Positions 54,095 to 63,935 of a stretch of DNA of 64,000 nucleotides are shown in pieces. The position numbers and the translations under genes were made by a program. How positions within the stretch are numbered: position 1 is the first letter of the stretch; the number at the start of each line of letters is the position of its first letter. Origin of the DNA: Haloglycomyces albus DSM 45210 (GTDB taxonomy: Bacteria; Actinomycetota; Actinomycetes; Mycobacteriales; Micromonosporaceae); the NCBI RefSeq assembly GCF_000527155.1, contig NZ_AZUQ01000001.1, positions 2,105,615 through 2,169,614 on the forward strand, written 5' to 3'. The notes below the pieces were generated by a model. The model saw nothing but the letters and a program-made list of their open reading frames with translations. It did no database searches and was not told where the DNA came from.

Positions 54095-55825
54095 CTAGAG
54101 CATGCCGGTTCGATCCACTGAGTTGATGAGCCGTTCGGCCACCACGTCAGGCTGGATTTCCTCGCGTGCCATCGCGACGTATAGGGAGTTCAAATCCGGC
54201 AGGTCGAAGGTGGACACAATGTTCAGTAGGGGTTTCTCATTGGCCAGGCCACGATCTTTCTTTCGCAGGGAGTAGAGGAGTCGCTCCTTACCGTTGACGA
54301 TCTCCTGTTGAATATGCTGGCGCGGTATCTTGGCGACGGACTGGTCCTCGTTGAGACGCTGTTGAAACCACCCGCGGATGTATACCTTGGCCTCCGCGGT
54401 CTTGGTGCAGCGGAGCCATTCCTCTGACGGCCCATAGGGATCGTCCTCGGCGGTGAACACCAGATCGACCGTGTCGCCTTCTTTGAGCGGCTGGGTCAGT
54501 GGAGCGATGCGACTGTTGATGTAGACGGCGATGAGCTTATGGGCCTCCGGGCCGTTTCGGGTGTAGGCCAGATCGATGGCGTTCGCACCCTTCATCACCG
54601 TGGCCGTCCCTTCGTTGGGGATGAGTACGTTGATGTCCTGTTCGGCCAAGTCGCAACGTAGCGAGTCGAGAAAGAAGTCGGAGTCGGCGACCTCGGATTG
54701 CCATTGGTTCAATCGCTGTAGCCAGGGAAGCTGCTGTTGCGTGCGCAGTCGGCGGTTGGCGTGACCGGTCAGCTCGGCGATGATTCCCAATTCCGCCACA
54801 CGATGCATTTCCTTGGTGCGAATCAGAAACTCTACGATTTCGCCGTCGTCGGCGTACACGCCGGTGTGCAGAGACTGGTAGAGATTGAACTTCTTTGCGG
54901 CGATGAGGTCGCGGAACTTGGACATATGCGGTTGCCATTGCTGGTGTACGGCTCCCAACGCCGCATAGCAGTCGGTGGTGTCGCCGTCTACTTCAATGAC
55001 GATTCGCGGTGGGTCCGAAGGGGAAGTGCCCGGCTTCTTTTCCATTTCCCGATGGACCGAATACGGGTGCCGCGGGCGGTCGTGCAGTTTGGCGTGGACC
55101 TTGAAACGCTTCAAAGCCTTCTTGACCTGTGGAAGAATTCTGTCCATCTGGCGTTGACGCGAGCTGTCGTCGGCGAGTGCCTCGGTAATGCGTTGGTAGC
55201 GTTCCGGCTCCAGGGTTTGCAGAACCAAATCCTCGAGTTCGCGTTTGATCAGATAGAGTCCAAGACGATCGGCCAGGGGGATGAGGACGTCTTTGGTCGC
55301 GTTGGCGATGCGGATCTGGGAGGGCCGTTTCTTGAACTGAACGGTACGCATATTGTGGAGACGGTCGGCCAGTTTGATGACGGCGACTCGGATGTCTTGA
55401 TGCGCGGAAATGAGTAGTTTGCGAAATGTTTCGGCCTCGGCGGAGTCTCCGAGGTGGATTTTATCGAGCTTGGTAACCCCATCCACCATGACGGCTATTT
55501 CGTCCCCGAAATCCGTTGCCAACGCCTCGAGTGAATAGCTGGTGTCTTCCACCGTGTCGTGGAGCAGTCCTGCCGCAACCGTCGGAGTATCGACTCCGAG
55601 AGAGGCCAGAATGGTGGCCACTTCAATCGGGTGAGTGATATAGGGCTCCCCGGATTTTCGATTCTGCCCCCGATGCATTTCCTCGGCAATGCGGTAGGCC
55701 CGTTGCACCTGCAACAGGTCCGCCTTGTGATATCTGCTGCGGTGTACCTGCAGCAGCCGTGACATGCGTTCAGCCAGCTTCCAGGGGTCGTCGTTCTTGC
55801 TGCGTGAACGCCAAACTCGGAACAT
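54095..55825 (-). CDS. RelA/SpoT-family protein with intact HD domain and eroded synthetase domain
   Basis: 576 residues from ATG 55825, 5 bases after GGGAGGA; the frame is open to 55852. The HD hydrolase residues are present (THP His65, LLHD 87-90, ADRLHN Asp154). In the synthetase domain the usual YDLxAxR motif is replaced by SDPPRIVIEV (270-279), although LYQSLHTGV and a Glu at 332 remain. A TGS domain follows (about 385-450). There is no C-terminal ACT domain, so it is shorter than bifunctional Rel (about 750). It is probably a (p)ppGpp hydrolase or regulator and a second Rsh paralogue. Confidence 0.87.
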   Translation of the reverse strand: MFRVWRSRSKNDDPWKLAERMSRLLQVHRSRYHKADLLQVQRAYRIAEEMHRGQNRKSGEPYITHPIEVATILASLGVDTPTVAAGLLHDTVEDTSYSLEALATDFGDEIAVMVDGVTKLDKIHLGDSAEAETFRKLLISAHQDIRVAVIKLADRLHNMRTVQFKKRPSQIRIANATKDVLIPLADRLGLYLIKRELEDLVLQTLEPERYQRITEALADDSSRQRQMDRILPQVKKALKRFKVHAKLHDRPRHPYSVHREMEKKPGTSPSDPPRIVIEVDGDTTDCYAALGAVHQQWQPHMSKFRDLIAAKKFNLYQSLHTGVYADDGEIVEFLIRTKEMHRVAELGIIAELTGHANRRLRTQQQLPWLQRLNQWQSEVADSDFFLDSLRCDLAEQDINVLIPNEGTATVMKGANAIDLAYTRNGPEAHKLIAVYINSRIAPLTQPLKEGDTVDLVFTAEDDPYGPSEEWLRCTKTAEAKVYIRGWFQQRLNEDQSVAKIPRQHIQQEIVNGKERLLYSLRKKDRGLANEKPLLNIVSTFDLPDLNSLYVAMAREEIQPDVVAERLINSVDRTGML

Positions 55826-56129
55826 AGTTTCCTCCCCTGGGTTTATGTCCACTCGTCCGCTTGTGGACCATCGACGGTCGGAACACCGGTTCTTTTCATT
55901 GTATTTTTACGCGAGGGTTGCGCGTAGATCGACACACGTCCGTGTCAAATTCCTTTGAACCGGTGTGAACTGCACTTCGAGTTGTTATTGATCTTCCTGC
56001 GTGGCAAGCGGATTTACCAGGTGCAGGATTGTTATGGAAAGTGTGCCGAAAAATAATCTTCAAATATCTGTTCGAACGGAATTTGAGGAAACCGAGGACA
56101 CCGGCTGATTCGGTCGATACAACAGAGGA
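55826..56129. other. Intergenic region between the Rsh-like gene and the small membrane protein
   Basis: About 300 bases, AT-richer around 56030-56090. No gene or clear promoter pair was found. It contains the divergent start signals of both genes. Confidence 0.35.
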
Positions 56130-56318
56130 ATGTACGACAATCAGTCTCCGGACCAACCAGGCGCTCCCATGGCCACGGCGGGAATCGTCCTCGGCTGGAT
56201 TTCCACCATTGGTTTCCTCCTACTGGTGATTCTGTACTGCACCATCGGTGTGGCGCTGTTCAGCGGTTTGAGCGACGAATGGGATACCGACATGCAAAAC
56301 CAAATCCAGTGGGCCTAA
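56130..56318 (+). CDS. Small membrane protein, DUF4190-like fragment
   Basis: 62 residues with one long hydrophobic stretch (about 16-46: TAGIVLGWISTIGFLLLVIL) after a Pro/Gln-rich N-terminus. The GIVLGWIS pattern recalls DUF4190 helices. AGAGGA directly abuts the ATG, which is poor spacing, so the start or the gene itself is uncertain. The 11-bp inverted repeat at 56331-56366 follows it. Confidence 0.45.
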   Translation: MYDNQSPDQPGAPMATAGIVLGWISTIGFLLLVILYCTIGVALFSGLSDEWDTDMQNQIQWA

Positions 56319-56330
56319 CGATGTAACGCA

Positions 56331-56366
56331 CTGACATTCGATCAGGAGACGAAGGTCGAATGTCAG
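56331..56366. repeat. Perfect 11-bp inverted repeat before the AlkZ-like gene
   Basis: CTGACATTCGA (56331-56341) and TCGAATGTCAG (56356-56366) are separated by 14 bases. It lies just after the small membrane gene and ends 22 bases before the AlkZ-like start. It may be a terminator stem without a T tract, or an operator for the glycosylase gene. Confidence 0.55.
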
Positions 56367-56388
56367 TTCGATGTGCTTGTCTGGTGTC

Positions 56389-57477
56389 ATGGATCAGTCG
56401 GATTTCGGGCGGCTTCGCCTCCATTCCCAGCAGCTTGTTGCGCCGAGGTACACCTCCGTTCACGACGCGGTGACACACCTGGGCGCGGTGCAGGCCCAAG
56501 ACCTCAAGGCGGCCGTCACGGCGATAGCAGTGCGGATGGACGCGGGGCACTGGCGGCAGGTGGTGGAGGGGCTCAATACGGGGACGATCGTTCGCTCCTG
56601 GACGATGCGCGGCACCTACCACATCGTGCCCGGCGAAGACTTGCCGTGGATGCTGGAGCTCCTCACTCCACGAGTCGAACGTCAGGCCGCGCGTCGCCGA
56701 ATACAGCTGGGCGTTTCCGACGAAATGTTGGAACGTGCCGCCGAGGTGGCGATATCAGCATTGCGGGGCGGGCGGAGCCTCAGTCGCCCGCGATTGTTCG
56801 AGCGGTGGGAAGAAGCGCGGATCCCAACGAAGGCGGGATGTGGGTATCATATTCTGCAATATCTCTCCCATTCCGGCCTCCTCTGTTTTGGACCGTTGAA
56901 CGGCAATAGTCACGATATCGTCCTCCTAGAGGAATGGGTACCGGTCCGCCGTCGCTTGGGGATCGAGATCAGCCGCGACGAAGCGTTGGCCGTTTTCGCG
57001 GAACGGTACTTTAGAATCCACGGCCCGGCCGACCTGGACGACTTCGCCCGTTGGGGCGGATTGACCAAACGCGATGCTCGCAGTGGCCTGTCTGATGCGG
57101 CCGACCGTCTGGATCGGACCGAACTCGACGGCCGAACCTATTATCTTGCGTCTGACACCTCGGCACGGGTTCACCGCCCGGAGTCCGATTCCAGTCGCAC
57201 CCGTTTGCTTCCCGCCTTCGACGAACTGGTTCTGGGGTATAAGGACCGTACGCCGACCGTCTCTAGGACCGAGGAGAGCTTTATAATGCCGGGTAAAAAC
57301 GGCGTATTTCGCCCCATGGTCGTCCATGACTCACGAGCGGTGGGGACGTGGCGCGTACGTACCAAAGGCAAGACGCGGTGGATCGAGGCGGAACCGTTCA
57401 CGGCCTTCGACCCCGAAGTGGAGACGGCACTGGAACCCCATCGGACACAGGACTTTCTGGAGCGCATGGTGATGTAA
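56389..57477 (+). CDS. AlkZ-like (HTH_42) winged-helix DNA glycosylase family protein
   Basis: 362 residues from ATG 56389 (an ATG at 56371 is also in frame). The motif LGAVQAQDLKAAV carries the QxQ pair used by AlkZ/YcaQ glycosylases, and the RSWTMRGTYHIVPGEDLPWM segment is strongly conserved in the family. Three winged-helix modules are expected. Family members excise alkylated bases or unhook crosslinks, often made by natural products. No biosynthetic cluster is near, so a general repair role is more likely. Confidence 0.82.
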   Translation: MDQSDFGRLRLHSQQLVAPRYTSVHDAVTHLGAVQAQDLKAAVTAIAVRMDAGHWRQVVEGLNTGTIVRSWTMRGTYHIVPGEDLPWMLELLTPRVERQAARRRIQLGVSDEMLERAAEVAISALRGGRSLSRPRLFERWEEARIPTKAGCGYHILQYLSHSGLLCFGPLNGNSHDIVLLEEWVPVRRRLGIEISRDEALAVFAERYFRIHGPADLDDFARWGGLTKRDARSGLSDAADRLDRTELDGRTYYLASDTSARVHRPESDSSRTRLLPAFDELVLGYKDRTPTVSRTEESFIMPGKNGVFRPMVVHDSRAVGTWRVRTKGKTRWIEAEPFTAFDPEVETALEPHRTQDFLERMVM

Positions 57478-57616
57478 AGAGGAGTGACAGCGTGTGCGGT
57501 CATTCGTCCTCAAACCACCGTCGGCTGCCGTATGCGAGGACTTCAACACCGCTCACCCGCGCCGTGAATATTATTTGTGACGCCCGGGTAGGACCTGATT
57601 GGCATTACTAGTTCTC

Positions 57617-59284
57617 TCAGTTGCCCGCAGGAGCCCATTCACAAGCCCATTCGCCCGTCGTCGAGACGATGCGCGTGCCGTCGTTGAGAAGCCAATTCAA
57701 CAGGAGTTTAGCCTGGCCGGCGTGCGCGGCGTCGTGGACGTCGTGGACGGTCTCAATCGGGTTCGCATAGGCAACACACGCGTCGATCTCGGGCATGGGA
57801 TTGATTCCTGGGGAAGTGGTTGTGGCGCCGGCAAGAAAACCGTGCCGGATCACCGCCACTTCCCAACCGCCCGCGACAGCGGGTGCGGCGACCACAATCT
57901 GACCGGCCCGTACGAATTCGCGCAGCCGCTGAGTTTCGACGGAGAGACGTTGGAAGGCATAGAGCTCCTCACGTCGTTCGGTCGCCGCCTCGAATCGCTC
58001 CTGTCTCGCCAAGTGCTCCATTTTATTCGCCAGTGCCCGGTCGACGTCACGAGACCCCACGGACATGGCGGTACCGGTCGCGTGAACAATGCTGCGGTAT
58101 TCCTCCGGCGCTATCGATCCGTCGCAAGGCTGTGGACATTGCCCGATTTCTCCTAGAAAGCAGGGCTGTATCGGCTTGGACGGTGACAGACGATGTTTAC
58201 ATTCACGGATCGCCAAGCTCTGTTCCAAGGCATGAACCGCCAACTGTGCCTGAGTACCGGTCGTAGGCCCCAGTCGAGGCTCATCGACGTCGGGTGGTTT
58301 GCGTGAAACGGTGAGTCGTGGATACGTTTCCTTGGTCAGGCGGACCCAACTACGGTGTTCGGGATATTTCGACGCCCGATTGAAAGGCGGTTTGCCCTGT
58401 GCGATCATGGTGAACTCCGTGACCGCCGCCTCTAGACGGTGCGCGCAGACGATCGCCTCGACGCGCTCGGCCAAAGCCAACATGTCGCGCATTCGCCGAC
58501 GCTGCTCACCTCGAGTGAAGTAACTGCGCACCCGCTTGGCGATATTTCCCGAAACGCCGATGTAGAGTGCGCGGTCATCGCTGTCGCGGAAAATATAAAC
58601 GCCAGGTCGATGCGGCAAATCCTCGGCAAGGTATTTCTTGCGTCGCTGCAAGTGCGAGGGCACGGCCCGACAGAACTCGATCAGATCGATATCGGTATGA
58701 ACTCCCTGACCGGAGGCTCTCTCAATTAGACCGTGCAATACGGCGACCGTCGCTCGGGCATCGTCCAGAGCGCGGTGATTGGGCGTAGTCGGTGAACCGA
58801 ACAGACGAGCCAGGGACTTCAGACGACGATTTGGAGTCTCCTGCTTGTCGGTCAGCTTGCGGGCCAAATGCACGGTGTCCACAACCGGGGGACGTGGCCA
58901 GGGGAGTTCCAAGCGCTCGCACGCGTGTCGGAGAAAGCCGATGTCGAACCCCGCATTGTGAGCCACCAAGGTCGCTCCTCCCGCGAACTCCAAGAACGCC
59001 GGAAGCGCCGAATCCAGCTTCGGGGCGTCAGCGACCATGTCGTCGTTGATTCCGGTCAGACGCACGACCCGAGGATCGATGGGTTCACCGGGGTTGACCA
59101 GGGTCGAGAACTCTCCGATCACCTCGCCTCCACGCACCTTGACCGCTCCGATCTCGGTGATTCCGGCGGCGTCGGCGGCGAGACCCGTCGTCTCCAAGTC
59201 CACGACGCAGAAGGTGACCGTCTGGAGTGGGACGCCCATCTCCTCCAGGGTCGGTTGCCGCAGACCGGGCTCCCCTCGGCTCAT
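57617..59284 (-). CDS. DnaQ-like exonuclease fused to UvrC-type GIY-YIG domain
   Basis: 555 residues from ATG 59284. The DEDDh exonuclease (about 20-185) has FCVVDLETTGL, AHNAGFDIGFL and NHRALDDARATV. The GIY-YIG endonuclease domain (about 215-300) has RPGVYIFRDSDDRALYIGVSG. The remainder resembles UvrC linker regions, including a UvrB-interaction-like helix. The same fusion (Rv2191) stands near trpD and ctaE in Mycobacterium. A role in DNA repair is inferred. Confidence 0.9.
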   Translation of the reverse strand: MSRGEPGLRQPTLEEMGVPLQTVTFCVVDLETTGLAADAAGITEIGAVKVRGGEVIGEFSTLVNPGEPIDPRVVRLTGINDDMVADAPKLDSALPAFLEFAGGATLVAHNAGFDIGFLRHACERLELPWPRPPVVDTVHLARKLTDKQETPNRRLKSLARLFGSPTTPNHRALDDARATVAVLHGLIERASGQGVHTDIDLIEFCRAVPSHLQRRKKYLAEDLPHRPGVYIFRDSDDRALYIGVSGNIAKRVRSYFTRGEQRRRMRDMLALAERVEAIVCAHRLEAAVTEFTMIAQGKPPFNRASKYPEHRSWVRLTKETYPRLTVSRKPPDVDEPRLGPTTGTQAQLAVHALEQSLAIRECKHRLSPSKPIQPCFLGEIGQCPQPCDGSIAPEEYRSIVHATGTAMSVGSRDVDRALANKMEHLARQERFEAATERREELYAFQRLSVETQRLREFVRAGQIVVAAPAVAGGWEVAVIRHGFLAGATTTSPGINPMPEIDACVAYANPIETVHDVHDAAHAGQAKLLLNWLLNDGTRIVSTTGEWACEWAPAGN

Positions 59285-59384
59285 CACCGCAACACCCACG
59301 CTTCCCAGAACTGACACGTTTCACGAGGCCGCGGGCGCCGCCGATATCAAACGGTCACCCACAGTCCCAACCGACGCAACCAGC

Positions 59385-61676
59385 CTACGCCGCCGAACCG
59401 ACATGTACCGGCCCGCCGGTGTCGTCCCGGGCTTCGGCCACAGTCGTTTTAGTCGGAAAAAACGTCGTCGGCGCGATGAAGCGGTTTCGCACACGCCTGC
59501 GCCGACTCGCCTGGGCGTTCATAGCACGGCGAATAGCGGTGACGATACCGGCGAGATCGGTCTCTTCGAACGTTCCTTCCGGTGCGTAGCGCTGTTGTTC
59601 GACGGCGATACACAGCCTTTCGAACGCTTCGGCGGCCACCGGGTAGTCGAGGCTCCACTGCCGGGCCACAGTGCGAGGACTGTCCCCCGACGCCACGTGA
59701 CCACCGAGGTCGCGGTGGGTATCGACGACTTCCGCCCAGGCCGTTTCCGCCGAGATGTGCCGCCACCTCAGCCGTCGGCGTCGTCGCCACGGGCGGACGG
59801 CGGAGACGGCGATCAGTAGTAGAGCCAATAGCGCCGTGCCCACCAGCCACGGCCACGGCAGATTGGCCCGCTGATCCAGACCCGTTTGACGATCGGCTCC
59901 CGTGACGGCATCGCTCGCCTCCTCCTGGTCGGGGACGGCCGTTTCGCTCTCGTTCTCAGGTTCGCTCGCATCGCGTTCGGTATCGTCGTCTTCCACGGGG
60001 TCCGACTCCGAACCCCCGACGCGATCCGAATCGGAAATGGAATTCTCCCAGGCGAAATTCTGGTCTCCCTCCACGCCGACCGACGGCGTCGGGTCGAAGG
60101 TCAACCAACCGTGCTCCGGGAAGTACAGCTCGACCCAGGCATGATAGTTATTACTGGTAACGACCCACTCATCGTCCTCTTTTTCACCCGGAGTCAACCC
60201 GATGACGACCCGAGAGGCGACTCCGGCCTCCCGCGCGAGCCACGCCATGGCGCTCGCGTACTGCTGGCAGTAGCCCTGTTTGTTGTCCAGAAAGTCGAGG
60301 ATCGCCGATTCGTTGCCCTCCGGGGCGGTTTCCAAGGCGTAACTGAATCCGTTACTGGCGGACAGATGCCGCTGGATCGCACGCACCCGGTCGTAGGCGG
60401 TGGATTCCTCCGCGGTGATCTCGTCGACCCGGTTTGCCAGTTCCGGAACGTCCGGGTGTGTCAGATAGCGCTGGACGTCGTCGTCATAATCCAGGCTGGA
60501 GCCCAACGCACGCAGGTTGTCGGCATTGGGGTTCGGCATCCCGTATTGAAACGTGTATTCGTCGACCGACGACATGTCGTTGTCCGCGCTACGTACCGTC
60601 TCACTGTCCGATTCGTATCCCCATTCGGTATTCAAGCCGTCAAGGTTGCGAAATGTTCGAGGCAGGGGGATGGCCTCGTCGTACATCCCCACGTTCGTTA
60701 CCGAAGCCACCCATGCCTTATCTACGTCGGCGTTGTCGAAGGTGGCCGAATTCAAGGGTTTCTGAGGGTCACGAGTATCGGCGGTGAAGCCGTTGTCTGA
60801 GATCTCGTCCGCCACGTGCATCCGAAGGTACGGCGGTGACGGATCGTCGGTCTTGAGCCGAAGCAGCTCCTGTTCCTCGTCCCGATTGAGGGTGCCGGAC
60901 AGCCTGGCCCAGGACTTGACCCGACCGGCTCCGCCGCCTGAATCCGAGACATACCGGTCGGCGTGGCTGAGTAGTCCGGTCGTGGGAATATCCATGAGCG
61001 TCACCGCCAGTATCGACACCATAAGCACGGGAATCGTCCACAGGCGACCACTGTTTCCCATCGGAGTGGCCGAAAACTCCTGCCCTGGTCCTCCCTGGGT
61101 GCGAAACCGAATACCGAAATCGTGAATTCGCGTGAGGTGATCGGAACTCAACACCCACATGTAGGCCAAGGCGGAGGTGATAAACCACAGCACCAGGACC
61201 GGCTCCTCCGATACGGACATCAGCAGTCCAAAGGGGGCGAACAACGGGGCGACGCTCAACACCGGGAGGCGTAGGACCCCCACGATGAGTTCGTGTAGGG
61301 CCATCAAGACGATCACGGCCAATATCGCCAGGGTCATGACCGCGCCGGAGTACTCGACGGGCCATTGTAGGTAGAGGATTTCGGTCAATGCGAGTGAGAT
61401 CTCGCTCTGCCAGTGGGAAAACGTCGCGGGAAGCGGTACGACGATCAGGCTGACGTGCGCGGCCGTCATCAGGGTGGCCGCGCTCAAAGCGCTCATGAGG
61501 ACCGCTATGGCCTGTAGCCAGATGCTCCAACCGCGCCAACGCACGAGCGCGCCGGTCCCGTGTATGAAGAGCATGGCCACAATGGTGGTGAAGATCCAGC
61601 CGAAACCCTTGAACACTGTCAACAATGGAAGGAGCGACAGCCAGAACGAGATCGCGATGGTAGTGGTCAGACGCAT
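59385..61676 (-). CDS. TgpA-type transglutaminase-like membrane protein
   Basis: 763 residues from ATG 61676. Six or seven helices (about 5-230) precede a periplasm-side transglutaminase core (about 250-540): Cys in GYCQQYASAMAWLAREAG, His in NNYHAWVELYF and Asp in WLTFDPTPS. An acidic linker (about 545-600) leads to a further helix and a C-terminal DUF4129 region. It lies 2 bases after the DUF58 gene. The moxR-DUF58-tgpA set is widespread in actinobacteria and has no settled function. Confidence 0.9.
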   Translation of the reverse strand: MRLTTTIAISFWLSLLPLLTVFKGFGWIFTTIVAMLFIHGTGALVRWRGWSIWLQAIAVLMSALSAATLMTAAHVSLIVVPLPATFSHWQSEISLALTEILYLQWPVEYSGAVMTLAILAVIVLMALHELIVGVLRLPVLSVAPLFAPFGLLMSVSEEPVLVLWFITSALAYMWVLSSDHLTRIHDFGIRFRTQGGPGQEFSATPMGNSGRLWTIPVLMVSILAVTLMDIPTTGLLSHADRYVSDSGGGAGRVKSWARLSGTLNRDEEQELLRLKTDDPSPPYLRMHVADEISDNGFTADTRDPQKPLNSATFDNADVDKAWVASVTNVGMYDEAIPLPRTFRNLDGLNTEWGYESDSETVRSADNDMSSVDEYTFQYGMPNPNADNLRALGSSLDYDDDVQRYLTHPDVPELANRVDEITAEESTAYDRVRAIQRHLSASNGFSYALETAPEGNESAILDFLDNKQGYCQQYASAMAWLAREAGVASRVVIGLTPGEKEDDEWVVTSNNYHAWVELYFPEHGWLTFDPTPSVGVEGDQNFAWENSISDSDRVGGSESDPVEDDDTERDASEPENESETAVPDQEEASDAVTGADRQTGLDQRANLPWPWLVGTALLALLLIAVSAVRPWRRRRRLRWRHISAETAWAEVVDTHRDLGGHVASGDSPRTVARQWSLDYPVAAEAFERLCIAVEQQRYAPEGTFEETDLAGIVTAIRRAMNAQASRRRRVRNRFIAPTTFFPTKTTVAEARDDTGGPVHVGSAA

Positions 61677-61678
61677 GT

Positions 61679-62866
61679 TCACACCCCGTTCGATCCCACA
61701 GAACCCAATTCCTGCCACAGCCGCGGAAGATCACTGTCCGCCGTCACACACCGGACGGACCAACCCGCTTCCCGCAGTCGCGCCCAACCCCGGTTGGTGC
61801 CCTGGGCGCAGAATGCGATCCGGTCACCGCCGCCTGTTGCCGTGGCGGCGACCAATTGAGCTTCTTCGTCGGTGATGTCGCCCAGGAAGGCCACGAGTGA
61901 CACTCCTTCTCGCATTGCTTCGGTCAATTCGAAAACCGCGTTCCACGAAGCCGTGCCGTGGTGATCATTATCCTCGACGGTGGCCAAGTGTCGCAAGATG
62001 GCCGGAGAGGTGCCGCCCGGTACGACAGCGCCGTTGGCGAGGAGATCTGGTACTTTTCCGTTGCCGGCCAAGCAGGCCGCTACCGAGGCGCAGGCACTCA
62101 CCATCCATTCGAAGACGGGACCGTTGGAGTCCGTTCCGAACGCCTCGGCCCGAGTGTCCAGCCACAGGACCGCGCTCTTCTCCCAGGTCTGCTCCTCACG
62201 TCGCACCATGAGTTCGCCCCGACGGGCGCTGGACTTCCAATGCACGCGACGGAGATCATCACCTCTGCGGTATTCGCGAACCGCGATATCGTCGTCGCCG
62301 CTGACGGCGATGTGACTCGAGCTGGTACCCGTGTTGAATCCGCTTCCACCGACGAGCGAGCGACCGCGCAGAGCCTGCAAACGAGGGGTAACGACCAGAT
62401 CGTCCATGACCGGCGTTACCGAGGTGTGCTTCACCATTCCAAAGGGATCGCTCACGCGGGTTCGGATGGGGCCGAGTGGAAAGATTCCGCGTCGTTGAGC
62501 CTGGAGTGAATAGTTCATGCGAGTCGCCGACCTGGCGGGCAAGCGCTCGACGATCAGGCGTGGCGACTCGTGTAGCCGGGGTGGCAGGCGGTCTTCCAAC
62601 AATACGGTGGTGGAGGCGGTACGTCCGTCGTTGTGGATGTCAATGCCGATTGTGGTGGATTCATCGATTGATACCTGGGTCGGATGGAGAGAGCGTTCAA
62701 ATCGCAGGTGGGGCCGGCGAAAGACCATTACCGCCCATACGAACAGAGGCAGAGTACAGAGGAACGCTCCGATCAGTGCCAGGTCCCGCTCTCCGATCAC
62801 GAAGGCGGCGGAGATGAGAAGTATCCCCATCCCGAGTAGCGCGAGTCCCCTTCGGGTGATCCACAC
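61679..62866 (-). CDS. DUF58 domain protein
   Basis: 395 residues. Two N-terminal helices (about 8-50), then a beta domain and the DUF58 signature VREYRRGDDLRRVHWKSSAR near residues 195-215, with a vWA-like C-terminal domain. Partner of MoxR ATPases. It overlaps or abuts tgpA downstream and follows moxR after 58 bases, so one transcript is likely. Confidence 0.92.
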   Translation of the reverse strand: MWITRRGLALLGMGILLISAAFVIGERDLALIGAFLCTLPLFVWAVMVFRRPHLRFERSLHPTQVSIDESTTIGIDIHNDGRTASTTVLLEDRLPPRLHESPRLIVERLPARSATRMNYSLQAQRRGIFPLGPIRTRVSDPFGMVKHTSVTPVMDDLVVTPRLQALRGRSLVGGSGFNTGTSSSHIAVSGDDDIAVREYRRGDDLRRVHWKSSARRGELMVRREEQTWEKSAVLWLDTRAEAFGTDSNGPVFEWMVSACASVAACLAGNGKVPDLLANGAVVPGGTSPAILRHLATVEDNDHHGTASWNAVFELTEAMREGVSLVAFLGDITDEEAQLVAATATGGGDRIAFCAQGTNRGWARLREAGWSVRCVTADSDLPRLWQELGSVGSNGV

Positions 62867-62924
62867 GGTCCCTCCCGGTTCTCGGATCTGAGTGGAAACG
62901 CCGCAATTCCAGCGTTCGGTCGGT

Positions 62925-63935
62925 TCAGCTACGTTGCAGAGGAATACGGTTCACGATTTCGCGGCAGATCGTGTCCGCCTTGAGGCCCGCCACCGACGCT
63001 TCCGTCGTCAGGACGAGGCGGTGAGCGATGACCGGACCCATGAGGTACTGAATGTCGTCGGGTATGACGTAGTGCCGTCCCTGCAACGCCGCCCATACAC
63101 GGGCACACCGCAAAAGCTGCAGACTGGCGCGTGGGCTCGCGCCGAGGCGGATCTCTTTGGCACGTCGGGTGGCGTTGACGAGGCTGACGGTATATTGTTT
63201 CAGTTCGTCGACGACGTGGACGTGGCGTGCGGCTTCGGTCATACGCACCACGGTCACGGCGTCGCACACAGGTCGAAGGGACCGAAGGGGATTGTCCACG
63301 CCGTGTTTATCGAGGATACCCACCTCGGTTGCCGTATCCGGGTATCCCAGTGACAGGCGAGCCGTAAAGCGGTCGCGCTGCGCTTCCGGCAGCGGATACG
63401 TTCCCTCCATGTCGATGGGGTTCTGCGTGGCAATGACCATGAACGGTGATGTCAAGGGGTGCGTTGTGCCGTCGACGGTCACCTGACGCTCTTCCATGCA
63501 TTCCAGAAGGGCGGATTGAGTCTTGGGGCTGGCGCGGTTGATCTCGTCGCCGATGACCAAATGGGAGAAGACGGCTCCCTCTTTGAACACGAATTCACGC
63601 TTGTCCTGATCGTAAACGCTCACTCCGGTGACGTCGCTGGGGAGTAGATCCGGGGTGAATTGGATGCGGTTGACATCGCATTCGATTGATGCCGCCAGAG
63701 CTTTGGCCAGCTGGGTCTTGCCGACTCCCGGAACGTCCTCGAGGAGCAGGTGGCCCTCGGCGAGAAGAACGGTGAAAGCGAGACTTATCGAGCTGCGTTT
63801 TCCGCTGATGACACTTTCAATATTGTCGATGACACGGTCGGCCATCGATCGGAAGGCAGTGAAGTCGACGGACGCGGTGGACGGTGACACCAAGAGGCCT
63901 CCGGGGGGTATGGGGACGGTCTGATCGTGGTTCAC
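62925..63935 (-). CDS. MoxR-family AAA+ ATPase
   Basis: 336 residues from GTG 63935. Walker A is LLLEDVPGVGKTQLAKAL, Walker B VIGDEINRASPKTQSALL, and the sensor 1 region is FMVIATQNPIDMEGTYPLPEAQ (only ATQNP needed). MoxR ATPases act as chaperones for vWA/DUF58 partners. No ribosome site is clear, and the -10-like TGATAA lies too close to the start to judge. Upstream sequence (63936-64000) shows no further gene. Confidence 0.94.
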   Translation of the reverse strand: MNHDQTVPIPPGGLLVSPSTASVDFTAFRSMADRVIDNIESVISGKRSSISLAFTVLLAEGHLLLEDVPGVGKTQLAKALAASIECDVNRIQFTPDLLPSDVTGVSVYDQDKREFVFKEGAVFSHLVIGDEINRASPKTQSALLECMEERQVTVDGTTHPLTSPFMVIATQNPIDMEGTYPLPEAQRDRFTARLSLGYPDTATEVGILDKHGVDNPLRSLRPVCDAVTVVRMTEAARHVHVVDELKQYTVSLVNATRRAKEIRLGASPRASLQLLRCARVWAALQGRHYVIPDDIQYLMGPVIAHRLVLTTEASVAGLKADTICREIVNRIPLQRS

